In this document: positions 12,141-19,652 of the stretch, piece by piece | Layout: each line of letters starts with the position of its first letter | How positions within the stretch are numbered: position 1 is the first letter of the stretch | Origin: a virus | IMG/VR virus record: IMGVR_UViG_3300026119_000002 | Span: 1-25,626 of that record | Strand: one strand, 5' to 3' | DNA length: 25,626 bases | Notes under the pieces: generated by a model | The model's input: the letters and a program-made list of their open reading frames with translations, nothing else | Databases searched by the model: none | Told to the model about the DNA's origin: nothing | Program-made: the position numbers and the translations under genes

Positions 12141-13179
12141 ATGATTCAAATACTGTATTTAATGGTTGTACACATCTAACAAAACTTGCACATTTAGGTA
12201 TATCTTTTAATCGTCTTGCACCAATATAGGTACAACTTGAACGAACACCACCTAATATATCTTCAACTGTTTCTTTTACAGATCCTCTATCAGATAATAT
12301 AACTGCTCGTCCTTCATTACCTCTATAACCATCTTTTCTTTTACCGTGTACCTCTCTTGCTCTATCGGAACTCATCCCATAAAATTCTCTTTTACCATCT
12401 TTTAATTCTGTTTCTGATTCATTATGTCCTGCCAACATACCACCTAACATTACAAAATGAGCACCTGCGCCAAATGCTTTTGCAATATCTCCAGGCATAT
12501 TACATCCACCATCTGCAACTATATGACCACCAACACCATTAGCAGCGTCAGCACACTCCATTACAGCACTAAATTGAGGTACTCCTACACCTGCCATTGT
12601 TCTAGTTGTACATACACTACCTGGTCCAATACCTACTTTAACTACGTCTGCACCTCTTATAATTAACTCTTCGGTCATTTCTGCTGTCACTACATTACCT
12701 GCAATTATAGTTTTATCTGGATATTCATCCCTTATTTTTGCTATAAAATCTGAAAAATTTGTATGATATCCATTTGCCACATCTATAGTAATAAACTTAA
12801 CATCTGGATAATTATTTAATACGTGTTGCAATGTATTATAATCTTCAGCGTCTTCTTTCCATAATCTACCTGTGCCTGTACATACTGAAAGATACTTTAA
12901 TTTAATACCTTCACCAATTGCTTTTTTCCATTGTTCTATTGTTGTTATCTTTGTAATAACAGTCATCATTTTATATTCTTGTATAACTTTCGCCATACTA
13001 AATGTACCAACACCATCCATATTAGACGCTATAATTGGACAACACTCATACGTTTCACCTGAATGCCTAAACGTAAATGACCTTGTCATTTTAACATCTT
13101 TTCTTGATGATAATGTTGAACGTTTTGGTTTTAATAATACGTCTTTATAATCTAATTTTATTTCGTTATCTAATCTCAT
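12133..13179 (-). CDS. guaC: GMP reductase
   Basis: At 348 residues with no CBS domain, and matching the E. coli GuaC pattern throughout (DYKDVLLKPKRSTLSSR, NMDGVGTFSMA, IDVANGY), this is GMP reductase rather than IMP dehydrogenase. The catalytic loop GIGPGSVCTTR carries C190 and T192, and E289 lies in YRGNEGRAV, as in known GMP reductases. It converts GMP with NADPH to IMP and ammonia, feeding guanine nucleotides back toward adenine nucleotides. Placement inside a glycan island is unexpected. The gene is intact and overlaps the kinase-like gene by eight bases. A plausible benefit is shifting purines toward A for an AT-rich phage genome. Confidence 0.93.
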   Translation of the reverse strand: MRLDNEIKLDYKDVLLKPKRSTLSSRKDVKMTRSFTFRHSGETYECCPIIASNMDGVGTFSMAKVIQEYKMMTVITKITTIEQWKKAIGEGIKLKYLSVCTGTGRLWKEDAEDYNTLQHVLNNYPDVKFITIDVANGYHTNFSDFIAKIRDEYPDKTIIAGNVVTAEMTEELIIRGADVVKVGIGPGSVCTTRTMAGVGVPQFSAVMECADAANGVGGHIVADGGCNMPGDIAKAFGAGAHFVMLGGMLAGHNESETELKDGKREFYGMSSDRAREVHGKRKDGYRGNEGRAVILSDRGSVKETVEDILGGVRSSCTYIGARRLKDIPKCASFVRCVQPLNTVFESYE

Positions 13180-13180
13180 A

Positions 13181-14125
13181 TCATCTTTTATTCTTGCGAA
13201 AGTAATCCAAATAGATTTCCAAGCCCCTAGGCACTTGATAATCTTCGTGTGTCTTCGCTATTTTTTCTCCTTCAATATCTTTAACGTGTTCCCACGCTGT
13301 TCCGTTTCTAATTTCTGACATTGTAAATTGATTTGCTAATAATGAATCAATCCATTCTTTTCTATTATCTGGATAAAATGGATCTTTTATTTTACTAACA
13401 GACGATTCACCCCTACCAGTTCTTGATACAGGAGCACACATTGATGTTACATCACAAAAATGTGGTACACCTTCTAATAGTGCTGTAATACCAATAGTTG
13501 ATTGAAATGTTACAATTGCATATGCGTGACGCAAATGAACATCTAAAGGTGTTGATTTACCCACACTAACCTCACGTGAGTATGGGAGTGGTTTTGGTCT
13601 ACCTATATAATTCCAAGGACCTAAACGGTTATTACATAAATGTTTAACACGTCCTAGTGTTTGATTATACCAATGCTTCATACTATAGTGTTTAGTTGTA
13701 TAATAATCCCAAACATATGGAGATATATCACAAAATATTATATCTCTACCTGATTTCTTCCAAGGTTTTATATTAATAAAAGGTTTATATTTTTCTATTC
13801 TATTTTTATCTTTATCTGTAAGTTTTTTTATAGTTACAATATGTTGCCAATTTTTAGTTAATCTGTATATTTTTTCATCAAACTCTTTAGAGGGATTATG
13901 TCTATTACCAAATAGATAAGCGTGGTCAAAATAATATACATCTGACTTTGCCTTTTTAATTATCTCACCTGTGCCTCTTAATACTCCAAAACAAGCAATG
14001 GGTTTATTTAAATCTACACTTTTAAATTTAGGTCCATCTGTATGGAAAGTTCCTCCTGCACCATTTTCAACAAATGCACTTACAATTTCATCTGTTTTAG
14101 GTCTTGTTAATAATCCTTGTATCAT
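13181..14125 (-). CDS. Capsule-type glycosyltransferase-like protein (GT-B), 314 aa
   Basis: A paralogue of the protein at 10214-11026. The C-terminal half has AYAIVTFQSTIGITALLEGV followed by PHFCDVTS, then SLLANQFTMSEIRNGTAWEHV, the same order of blocks. The N-terminal half (YYFDHAYLFGNRHNPSKEF) differs. This layout is typical of capsule or surface-polysaccharide enzymes of the KpsC/KpsS kind, in which a conserved serine-glycine segment binds the nucleotide. ATG 14125 overlaps the upstream stop as ATGA. Substrate unknown. Confidence 0.7.
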   Translation of the reverse strand: MIQGLLTRPKTDEIVSAFVENGAGGTFHTDGPKFKSVDLNKPIACFGVLRGTGEIIKKAKSDVYYFDHAYLFGNRHNPSKEFDEKIYRLTKNWQHIVTIKKLTDKDKNRIEKYKPFINIKPWKKSGRDIIFCDISPYVWDYYTTKHYSMKHWYNQTLGRVKHLCNNRLGPWNYIGRPKPLPYSREVSVGKSTPLDVHLRHAYAIVTFQSTIGITALLEGVPHFCDVTSMCAPVSRTGRGESSVSKIKDPFYPDNRKEWIDSLLANQFTMSEIRNGTAWEHVKDIEGEKIAKTHEDYQVPRGLEIYLDYFRKNKR

Positions 14126-14799
14126 TTTATTAAATTAATTTGTGTAGTTTCTTCTTTTAATGTTTGCCATTCTTTAGCATAATCACAATGTAAATAATCT
14201 ACAAACCAGGGTCCACCTTCTGTAAAATGTACATTGTTAACCTTTTCTTTTTTTTCATATTCACCAACTAACCAATTCCACTCTAATGGTAACTCACCTA
14301 TTAAACTATCATTTTCTAACCATTTAAATTGATGTAATTGTAGACCTGTTGCACTATTTACATAATCAGGTGTTAGTGCTGTACATTTATCACAATTCAT
14401 TAACATAACACTTGACCAATTTTTCTTTTCATATATTGTTTGTACTTGCCCTAAAAATTTCTTTTGTTTTCTAGGTACATAATCGTGTTTACATACTTGT
14501 ATAGCATATCTTTCATCCCTTAATCTCCATAATTCAGCAACATCTGTTAACATTAACTGGTCACAATCCATAAACAATGCCCAACCCTTATAATTCATAA
14601 GATGTGGTACAATAAATCTACTAAAACTAAATTCAGTTGATTCTATTTTACTACGTTCTCTAGTAAAATTATCTTTTATATTTTTTAAATATAATGGTGT
14701 AATAGATACAGGTCTAGTACTATGTTTTAATATACTATATGAAAGTACATTAAAAGCAACCTTCTCCTCACTATCATAACCAATAAAAATATTAATCAC
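14122..14799 (-). CDS. GT-A type glycosyltransferase (GT8-like), 225 aa
   Basis: The N-terminus MINIFIGYDSEEKVAFNVLS and the block WALFMDCDQLMLTDVAELW with a DxD motif (D78-C-D80) resemble GT8-family enzymes. The start is GTG at 14799, which overlaps the upstream stop as GTGA. A tryptophan-rich C-terminal part (LPLEWNWLVGEY, GGPWFVDY) completes the fold. It would add a sugar, most likely to a surface glycan or lipid-linked precursor; donor and acceptor are unknown. Confidence 0.85.
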   Translation of the reverse strand: MINIFIGYDSEEKVAFNVLSYSILKHSTRPVSITPLYLKNIKDNFTRERSKIESTEFSFSRFIVPHLMNYKGWALFMDCDQLMLTDVAELWRLRDERYAIQVCKHDYVPRKQKKFLGQVQTIYEKKNWSSVMLMNCDKCTALTPDYVNSATGLQLHQFKWLENDSLIGELPLEWNWLVGEYEKKEKVNNVHFTEGGPWFVDYLHCDYAKEWQTLKEETTQINLIK

Positions 14800-15575
14800 C
14801 CTTTATATCTCCCCCTTTCTGGACTATATGGAGAAGAATAGCTATGTCTGCTCCATTCTGGACTATGCTGTTGTTCTTTTCTGCTACCTTTTCTATGGTC
14901 TATATATGGGTTTATAAATTGATCCCTTGCTATAATGTGTCCAATTTGTCCGTCACCTAATTTATATTCACTATATTCAGGATTATTTTGATACAATTGT
15001 CTAGTACCATCCAACGTATGACAATCTGTCCAAAAATTCTTACCTAATCTTTGTATTTTATATACTGTATCTTTAACATAAAAATCTTTATAGTCTTTAA
15101 AAAATTGTAATGATACCTTCCGCATATTATTAAACGCTACAAAACCTGTTTCTGTATATTGTTTAGTTCTATTATAAAACGCTAAAAATATATTATCTGG
15201 TAAACAACACTCATACCAACTATTAGGTATCTGTGCTGTAAAAACACAATCACTATCTACATAATAAACTTTTTCTCCATATTTTCTCGCCGCTGATTGA
15301 GCAAATACTTTATAACTAAATCTTATTGCTTCTTCATAAAAATTATTTGCTACTCTATGTTTATTTCTTTCTACAAATCTTCGTAATTCTGGTTCTTCAT
15401 CATATAAGTTTATATAATGTACATTATTTTCTTGTGGATACTTTTTAGGGTCATCTTCAACAAAAACATACATAGGTTTTGTTTGCTTTGTTTTTAAATA
15501 TGATGTTATCAATTGATTAGCATACGCTTTATACAACCTCATATTATACGTAGTTATAAATATTTTACTAGCCAT
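14796..15575 (-). CDS. GT-A type glycosyltransferase with a low-complexity C-terminal tail, 259 aa
   Basis: The N-terminus (MASKIFITTYNMRLYKAYAN) and KVYYVDSDCVFTAQIP with a DxD motif (D107-S-D109) point to a nucleotide-sugar-dependent enzyme of the GT-A fold. Residues about 230-259 form a serine-, arginine- and tyrosine-rich tail with a twice-repeated SPE motif (HSPEWSRHSYSS, YSPERGRYKG) that is not part of the usual domain. AGGA precedes the ATG, and the stop overlaps the next start as GTGA. Confidence 0.8.
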   Translation of the reverse strand: MASKIFITTYNMRLYKAYANQLITSYLKTKQTKPMYVFVEDDPKKYPQENNVHYINLYDEEPELRRFVERNKHRVANNFYEEAIRFSYKVFAQSAARKYGEKVYYVDSDCVFTAQIPNSWYECCLPDNIFLAFYNRTKQYTETGFVAFNNMRKVSLQFFKDYKDFYVKDTVYKIQRLGKNFWTDCHTLDGTRQLYQNNPEYSEYKLGDGQIGHIIARDQFINPYIDHRKGSRKEQQHSPEWSRHSYSSPYSPERGRYKG

Positions 15576-15579
15576 TATC

Positions 15580-15648
15580 CTACCATAGTAATAACAATAT
15601 CACTACTATTACTATTAATGTTATCTTCCATTTCCTTTGTATCTTCAT
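15580..15648 (-). CDS. Tiny membrane peptide, 22 aa
   Basis: ATG 15648 overlaps the stop of the preceding tiny ORF as ATGA, with AAAGGA a few bases upstream. The peptide has a basic start (MKIQRKWK) and a solid hydrophobic segment (ITLIVIVVILLLLW). It ends five bases before the next glycosyltransferase start. Real translation is plausible from the overlap and ribosome-binding site, but at this size it cannot be proved from sequence. Confidence 0.5.
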   Translation of the reverse strand: MKIQRKWKITLIVIVVILLLLW

Positions 15649-15731
15649 ATTAATCCTTTAAACCTTAACATCAAGTATATTGTTATTATACAAATAACTA
15701 CTAACAATGTTATTGTTCCTTTATATTTCAT
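15645..15731 (-). CDS. Tiny membrane peptide, 28 aa
   Basis: ATG 15731 lies inside the last codons of the dehydratase gene. The product is a basic start (MKYKG), a hydrophobic segment (TITLLVVICIITIYLML) and RFKGLI. It overlaps the next tiny ORF as ATGA. The two form a tandem pair of one-segment membrane peptides in an otherwise empty 145-base gap. Confidence 0.5.
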   Translation of the reverse strand: MKYKGTITLLVVICIITIYLMLRFKGLI

Positions 15732-16737
15732 CTGGTCTCTTAAAATATCTTTTTCTATCAGCATCAACCATTTCTTTCATTAAACTTTCTACATTATGTT
15801 TATGTTCCCACCCTAATACTTTTTTTGCTTTACTTGCGTCACCTTGTAATACATTTACTTCAGCAGGTCTTAAATGTTTCTTATCTGTAGTAATAAGTTT
15901 AAGTTTACCTACTTTAGTAAAACACTCTTCATCTTTCCAATAATGTGGGAGATCCTGATAATCTAATGCCATATCTGCAAATTCTTTTACTGTATGAATT
16001 TTACCAGTTGCTAGAACATAATCATCAGGTTTATCGTGTTGTAACATTTGCCACATACCTCTAACAAAATCCTCAGCGTGTCCCCAATCTCTCTTTGCAT
16101 ATAAATTTCCTAAAACAATAGGTGCGCCATTACTTTTCCACAATGCTAAACCTTTTGATATTTTTCTAGTTACAAAATCTTCACCTCTATGGGCACTTTC
16201 GTGATTAAATAATATTCCACAACACGTAAACATATCATACGACTCTCTATAATTAACTGTTATATGATGAGCATATAATTTTGCAACACCATATGGAGAC
16301 CTAGGCCAAAATCTAGTTGTTTCTGTTTGTGGAGTTTCAAATGCTTTACCATACAGTTCACTTGTACTGGCTTGATAGAATTTTATTTTAGGATTTACTT
16401 GTCTTATACTTTCTAATATTCTTAAACACCCCACAGCGTCAATTAAAGTAGTAAGTTCTGGTTGTTTAAATGATAACCATACAAATGATTGTGCCGCTAA
16501 GTTATAAACTTCATCTAGTTTTGTATCTTCTATTGCTCTTCTTATATTTGCTTGGTCCATAACATCTAATTCAACAAACTCAATATCTTTTGTTATTCCC
16601 ATTTCATCTAATCGCCAATGTTTTGGTGATGTGCTTCGTCTTTGTCCACCATAAACTTTATAACCTTTATTTAATAATAGTTTCGCTAGATAAGCGCCAT
16701 CTTGTCCTGTTATACCTGTAATCAATGCTGTCTTCAT
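15721..16737 (-). CDS. gmd: GDP-mannose 4,6-dehydratase
   Basis: A short-chain dehydrogenase fold with the NAD(P) motif GITGQDGAYL (8-17), STSELYG (S126, E127) and the catalytic pair Y149 and K153 in SPYGVAK, plus LFNHESAHRGEDFVTRKI, typical of Gmd. It turns GDP-mannose into GDP-4-keto-6-deoxy-mannose, the precursor of fucose, rhamnose or perosamine sugars. The second-step enzyme is not in this window. The substrate-side loop reads SFVWLSFKQPE, slightly unlike the usual SFV.VSF.QP. AAGGAATTG precedes the ATG, which overlaps the upstream stop as ATGA. Length (338) is normal. Confidence 0.93.
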   Translation of the reverse strand: MKTALITGITGQDGAYLAKLLLNKGYKVYGGQRRSTSPKHWRLDEMGITKDIEFVELDVMDQANIRRAIEDTKLDEVYNLAAQSFVWLSFKQPELTTLIDAVGCLRILESIRQVNPKIKFYQASTSELYGKAFETPQTETTRFWPRSPYGVAKLYAHHITVNYRESYDMFTCCGILFNHESAHRGEDFVTRKISKGLALWKSNGAPIVLGNLYAKRDWGHAEDFVRGMWQMLQHDKPDDYVLATGKIHTVKEFADMALDYQDLPHYWKDEECFTKVGKLKLITTDKKHLRPAEVNVLQGDASKAKKVLGWEHKHNVESLMKEMVDADRKRYFKRPDEI

Positions 16738-17843
16738 TGTATCAATTCCTTTATATAAGGAAAAATCAAAGGTGAATCAAATTCTTGGATAGTAAATTCT
16801 GTATAAGATACCATTTTATACCAGTCTAAAAGTTCTTTAGGTGTAGCATAATATAAATCTTCTATCTTATCAATATTAGTATTTTTTAATTCAACTCCAA
16901 AATTATATTGTGAAGTAATACAAGGTATTCCTAAATTAATGAGTTGAAAAATACTTGTACTTTCTCCTAACACTCCACAATAAACCTTATCTATAATAGA
17001 ATTTAAAGGTATATTTTTTGGCACAACTTCAACATCTTTCACTAAATCTTGAATTACAATTTTACTATGTGGGTGTGGTTTAACTAAAATTTTTCTTGTG
17101 GTTGCTTTTATAACTTTTTCAACACTAGTTTTAATAAATTCAGATACAGGAATAGAAGATGTTGGGTCGTGTTCTAAACCAGGCACAATTAAAACTACAC
17201 CATCTTTATCTTTATTATTTTTCCATTGATGATTGTATATATTATCTATCTGTACATCTGGATTATGTCTTTCTGTTAAATGAATCATACTATCTAATCT
17301 TTTTAAACTCCCCCACTTATTACTCTCATAATCGTGTGGGTATGTAGCAGACTTTTGTTCAACAACTTCACTTACCTTACACCATTTAGTTTTTCCATAT
17401 GTCCATTGACCTAATCCCATACGGTAATATCTTGGAGGTGATTTTTTATACCAAATGTCTATGTAATTACATTTAATTCTACTTAATGTTGCACTTTCAG
17501 TAACTAATAATGGTTTATTATATTTTTTTGATAGAAGATTAGCTTGGAGATTTATATATTCCATCCAGGCAAATCTCTTAAAATCTATAATTTTTCCATC
17601 CTGGTCTTTTTGAATATCAACTGTTTTATATTTTTGTCTTTGAGGACTTGTACTGCCCCAAGTTCCATCAACCAAATAAGCATCACAATTTTTTAAATTA
17701 TCTACATCCTCTTCAGATAAAGCTTTACCTGGTTTTTTAAAAATTCTATAAATTGATAAATTTTGTTTCCTACCCCATTGCTTTATTGCAAATGCAATAG
17801 CAGATATCGCATTAGAAGTTCCTAAACTAACTATTTTTAACAT
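16734..17843 (-). CDS. Capsule-polysaccharide-type glycosyltransferase-like protein, 369 aa
   Basis: The motif KILVKPHPHSKI (about residues 252-263) followed by VYCGVLGESTSIFQLINLGI and PCITSQYN is typical of capsular polysaccharide and CDP-glycerol-type transferases. The N-terminal half (MLKIVSLGTSNAISAIAFAI) forms the other Rossmann-like domain. The ending SYTEFTIQEFDSPLIFPYI recalls the NQFT.EI ending of the two other capsule-type proteins here. ATG 17843 overlaps the SET gene's stop as TAATG. Likely works with Gmd on a surface glycan. Confidence 0.72.
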   Translation of the reverse strand: MLKIVSLGTSNAISAIAFAIKQWGRKQNLSIYRIFKKPGKALSEEDVDNLKNCDAYLVDGTWGSTSPQRQKYKTVDIQKDQDGKIIDFKRFAWMEYINLQANLLSKKYNKPLLVTESATLSRIKCNYIDIWYKKSPPRYYRMGLGQWTYGKTKWCKVSEVVEQKSATYPHDYESNKWGSLKRLDSMIHLTERHNPDVQIDNIYNHQWKNNKDKDGVVLIVPGLEHDPTSSIPVSEFIKTSVEKVIKATTRKILVKPHPHSKIVIQDLVKDVEVVPKNIPLNSIIDKVYCGVLGESTSIFQLINLGIPCITSQYNFGVELKNTNIDKIEDLYYATPKELLDWYKMVSYTEFTIQEFDSPLIFPYIKELIQ

Positions 17844-18199
17844 TATTCAAGTTCCATCATAGGAGCATTTACAGTATTATCTTTATCTTCCTCTATCTTA
17901 TAAAAAGTATATTTTACAGTTAATTCTTCCCACGCCTTTATAGGTTTTCTAGTATATAAAAAATACTTATTAGTTTGTTCAACCTCTTTAAGTCCTAGTA
18001 CTCCTCTTATCTTTATACAATTTGGGTTATCACTATGATTAACAAAACCACCTAACGGTGTTCTTATAATTTCTCCATCAACAAGTATATGACATAAACC
18101 TAACTTTACATCTTTCTCAATAAACTTTGTTGTAAATAATCCTTGACCTTCTATAGAAGATTTTTTAATTATTAATCCATCTGGTAATGGTTTATACAT
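17843..18199 (-). CDS. SET-domain protein (likely lysine methyltransferase)
   Basis: The SET motifs are in order: GQGLFTTK (18-25), FVNHSDNPNC (52-61), corresponding to the conserved NHxxxPN segment, and EELTVKYTFY (91-100), matching the ELTxDY end. It is 118 residues, about the core domain only, without pre- or post-SET cysteines. SET proteins use S-adenosylmethionine to methylate lysine side chains. In a phage the target could be a host ribosomal, polymerase or nucleoid protein, or a virion protein; nothing in the sequence says which. It overlaps the ParB-like gene upstream by eight bases. Confidence 0.87.
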   Translation of the reverse strand: MYKPLPDGLIIKKSSIEGQGLFTTKFIEKDVKLGLCHILVDGEIIRTPLGGFVNHSDNPNCIKIRGVLGLKEVEQTNKYFLYTRKPIKAWEELTVKYTFYKIEEDKDNTVNAPMMELE

Positions 18200-18602
18200 T
18201 TGGGTATGATTCCTTCAATATAAATGTTTGTTTAACAATAGCAGCTTGTTCTTCTTTACTCTCTACATAATATCCTTCAATATGAGTATAACCATTTTGT
18301 TTTGCCCAATAAACTCTTTTATTACCTGTATGTACTGCAAGTCCAGGTATACAATTACCATCTTTATCTTTCGGCCATCTTTTTTCTTTTAACCAATAAT
18401 GTTCTAGGTCTGTATAGATAATTGGATATATCATACCTGCACCTTCAATACTATTTTTAAAATTTAAATATCTTTTTTTCATCCAATCAAGATTAGCAGT
18501 TAACATCAAATCATTTACACTTGCTAATTTTACTTCAGGTGCAATACGATTCAAAGGTTTATGCTGGCACGTAATGTGTTTTTTTGCTCGTAAAATTTTC
18601 AT
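18192..18602 (-). CDS. ParB/sulfiredoxin-like fold protein, 136 aa
   Basis: The segments SIEGAGMIYPIIYT and GLAVHTGNKRVYWAKQNGYTHIEGYYV (about residues 48-62 and 87-113) match the ParB N-terminal pattern, in which GNKR.WA...GY..I binds nucleotide. It lacks the helix-turn-helix part of true ParB, so it is more likely a stand-alone ParB-like nucleotide-binding or nuclease domain. ATG 18602 overlaps the upstream stop as ATGA. Confidence 0.65.
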   Translation of the reverse strand: MKILRAKKHITCQHKPLNRIAPEVKLASVNDLMLTANLDWMKKRYLNFKNSIEGAGMIYPIIYTDLEHYWLKEKRWPKDKDGNCIPGLAVHTGNKRVYWAKQNGYTHIEGYYVESKEEQAAIVKQTFILKESYPNV

Positions 18603-18916
18603 ATGTTTATTTCATCAAGGTCTAATTCAATACCTTGTAATTCTTTTGGTTTGCCTTTAGGATATGTTGGATATAGTTTAAATACTTCTCCTGTATCATC
18701 ATTTTTACATCCTGCAACTAACCAATCCCATTTAAACTCTCCATCTATAACAAACTCGTTCATCACTTCATATCTTTTATCAGGTTTTTGTTTAAGTAAT
18801 TCTTCCTTACACGCTTCCATAGTTGGATAATACCCTTGCATTTGAAACGTTTGTTGCGTTGCAACTGGATCCATACCAATAAGATATGCTAATATTAAAA
18901 TTTTAAATGGTCCCAT
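18599..18916 (-). CDS. Hypothetical protein with N-terminal hydrophobic segment, 105 aa
   Basis: The first 16 residues (MGPFKILILAYLIGMD) look like a weak signal or anchor. The rest is soluble, with two cysteines (ACKEEL, AGCKND), resembling small periplasmic proteins that begin with a YPTMEACKEEL-type helix. It ends in an acidic DLDEINI. It overlaps the RuvC-like gene by 14 bases. No family recognised. Confidence 0.72.
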   Translation of the reverse strand: MGPFKILILAYLIGMDPVATQQTFQMQGYYPTMEACKEELLKQKPDKRYEVMNEFVIDGEFKWDWLVAGCKNDDTGEVFKLYPTYPKGKPKELQGIELDLDEINI

Positions 18917-19469
18917 AATTTGCCTTTGCTATATACCAGCTATCAACTATATCTGATACTGGATTGCCTGCTTTTGCTGTATCTAATAATTTCTTTAAAT
19001 TTGTTTTTGTATCTTTACAAAATTGTTCATACATCATTTCTTTATCTGCATTACCTTTACCTGTAGCAAGTTTCTTAACAACACTTGGTACAATAACATT
19101 ATAACTCCATTTTTGTTCTAATAATCTATATTTAAGTATACCACAATTTTCTGCTATTTGAAATAATGCTCTACCTTTAGAACCATAAGAATAGTTTTCT
19201 ATTGCTATTGATGGTCCAATGCCAACAGTATGGTTTCCTGGGTGATATAAACGTAAAACTTTTAAAACCCAATCAGAAATTTGAGTAAATCTTTGGATAG
19301 GGTCTGTATATGGTTGATGTTCAGAACCATTTATATTACCAAATATACCTAAATGTTTCTTCTTATTAGTAAGAAAATAAAAACGACTATGTTCAAATAT
19401 AAAGTCATCTGTTACACATATTGCAGGACTTGTCATACTATAATCAATCCCAACTTGGTTCATCTTCAT
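18903..19469 (-). CDS. RuvC-like Holliday-junction resolvase
   Basis: An RNase H-fold nuclease: GIDYSMTS with the first aspartate (D9), AIENYSYGSKGRALFQIAEN with the glutamate (E91), and PVSDIVDSWYIAKA with the final aspartates (D173, D176). VPSVVKKLATGKGNADKE is the matching DNA-binding stretch of RuvC. It would cut branched DNA before packaging, the role of endonuclease VII in T4. The start is ATG 19469, nine bases after GAGG; an in-frame GTG two codons upstream is too close to that site. Length 188. Confidence 0.87.
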   Translation of the reverse strand: MKMNQVGIDYSMTSPAICVTDDFIFEHSRFYFLTNKKKHLGIFGNINGSEHQPYTDPIQRFTQISDWVLKVLRLYHPGNHTVGIGPSIAIENYSYGSKGRALFQIAENCGILKYRLLEQKWSYNVIVPSVVKKLATGKGNADKEMMYEQFCKDTKTNLKKLLDTAKAGNPVSDIVDSWYIAKANYGTI

Positions 19470-19638
19470 TTTCACTTACCTCTTTTTCTTGTTCATCTTC
19501 ATCTTCCAGTTCATAACTACAAAACGGACACACAGTCACTCGTTGTTCTGTTTTATCTTCATCATATACAATAGAAAACCTTGTATTACAATTACCACAA
19601 TACCTTTTATATTTTTTAGTTAAATCATCTAAATTCAT
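19444..19638 (-). CDS. Small zinc-ribbon protein, 64 aa
   Basis: Two CxxC pairs (C14-x-x-C17 in YCGNCNTRFS, and C37-x-x-C40 in VCPFCSYEL) make a compact zinc ribbon. A very acidic tail follows (DEDEQEKEVSENEDEPSWD). It lies between nrdB and the RuvC-like gene. Such ribbons occur in transcription and DNA-repair complexes; the partner is unknown. No clear ribosome-binding site precedes ATG 19638. Confidence 0.78.
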   Translation of the reverse strand: MNLDDLTKKYKRYCGNCNTRFSIVYDEDKTEQRVTVCPFCSYELEDEDEQEKEVSENEDEPSWD

Positions 19639-19652
19639 AATAATATATTCAA

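Noticed and set aside
12133-13179. IMP dehydrogenase as the identity
   Set aside because: No CBS domains, and the length and conserved blocks match GMP reductase.
18192-18602. True ParB partition protein
   Set aside because: Only the N-terminal nucleotide-binding pattern is present; the DNA-binding helix-turn-helix and a ParA partner are absent.
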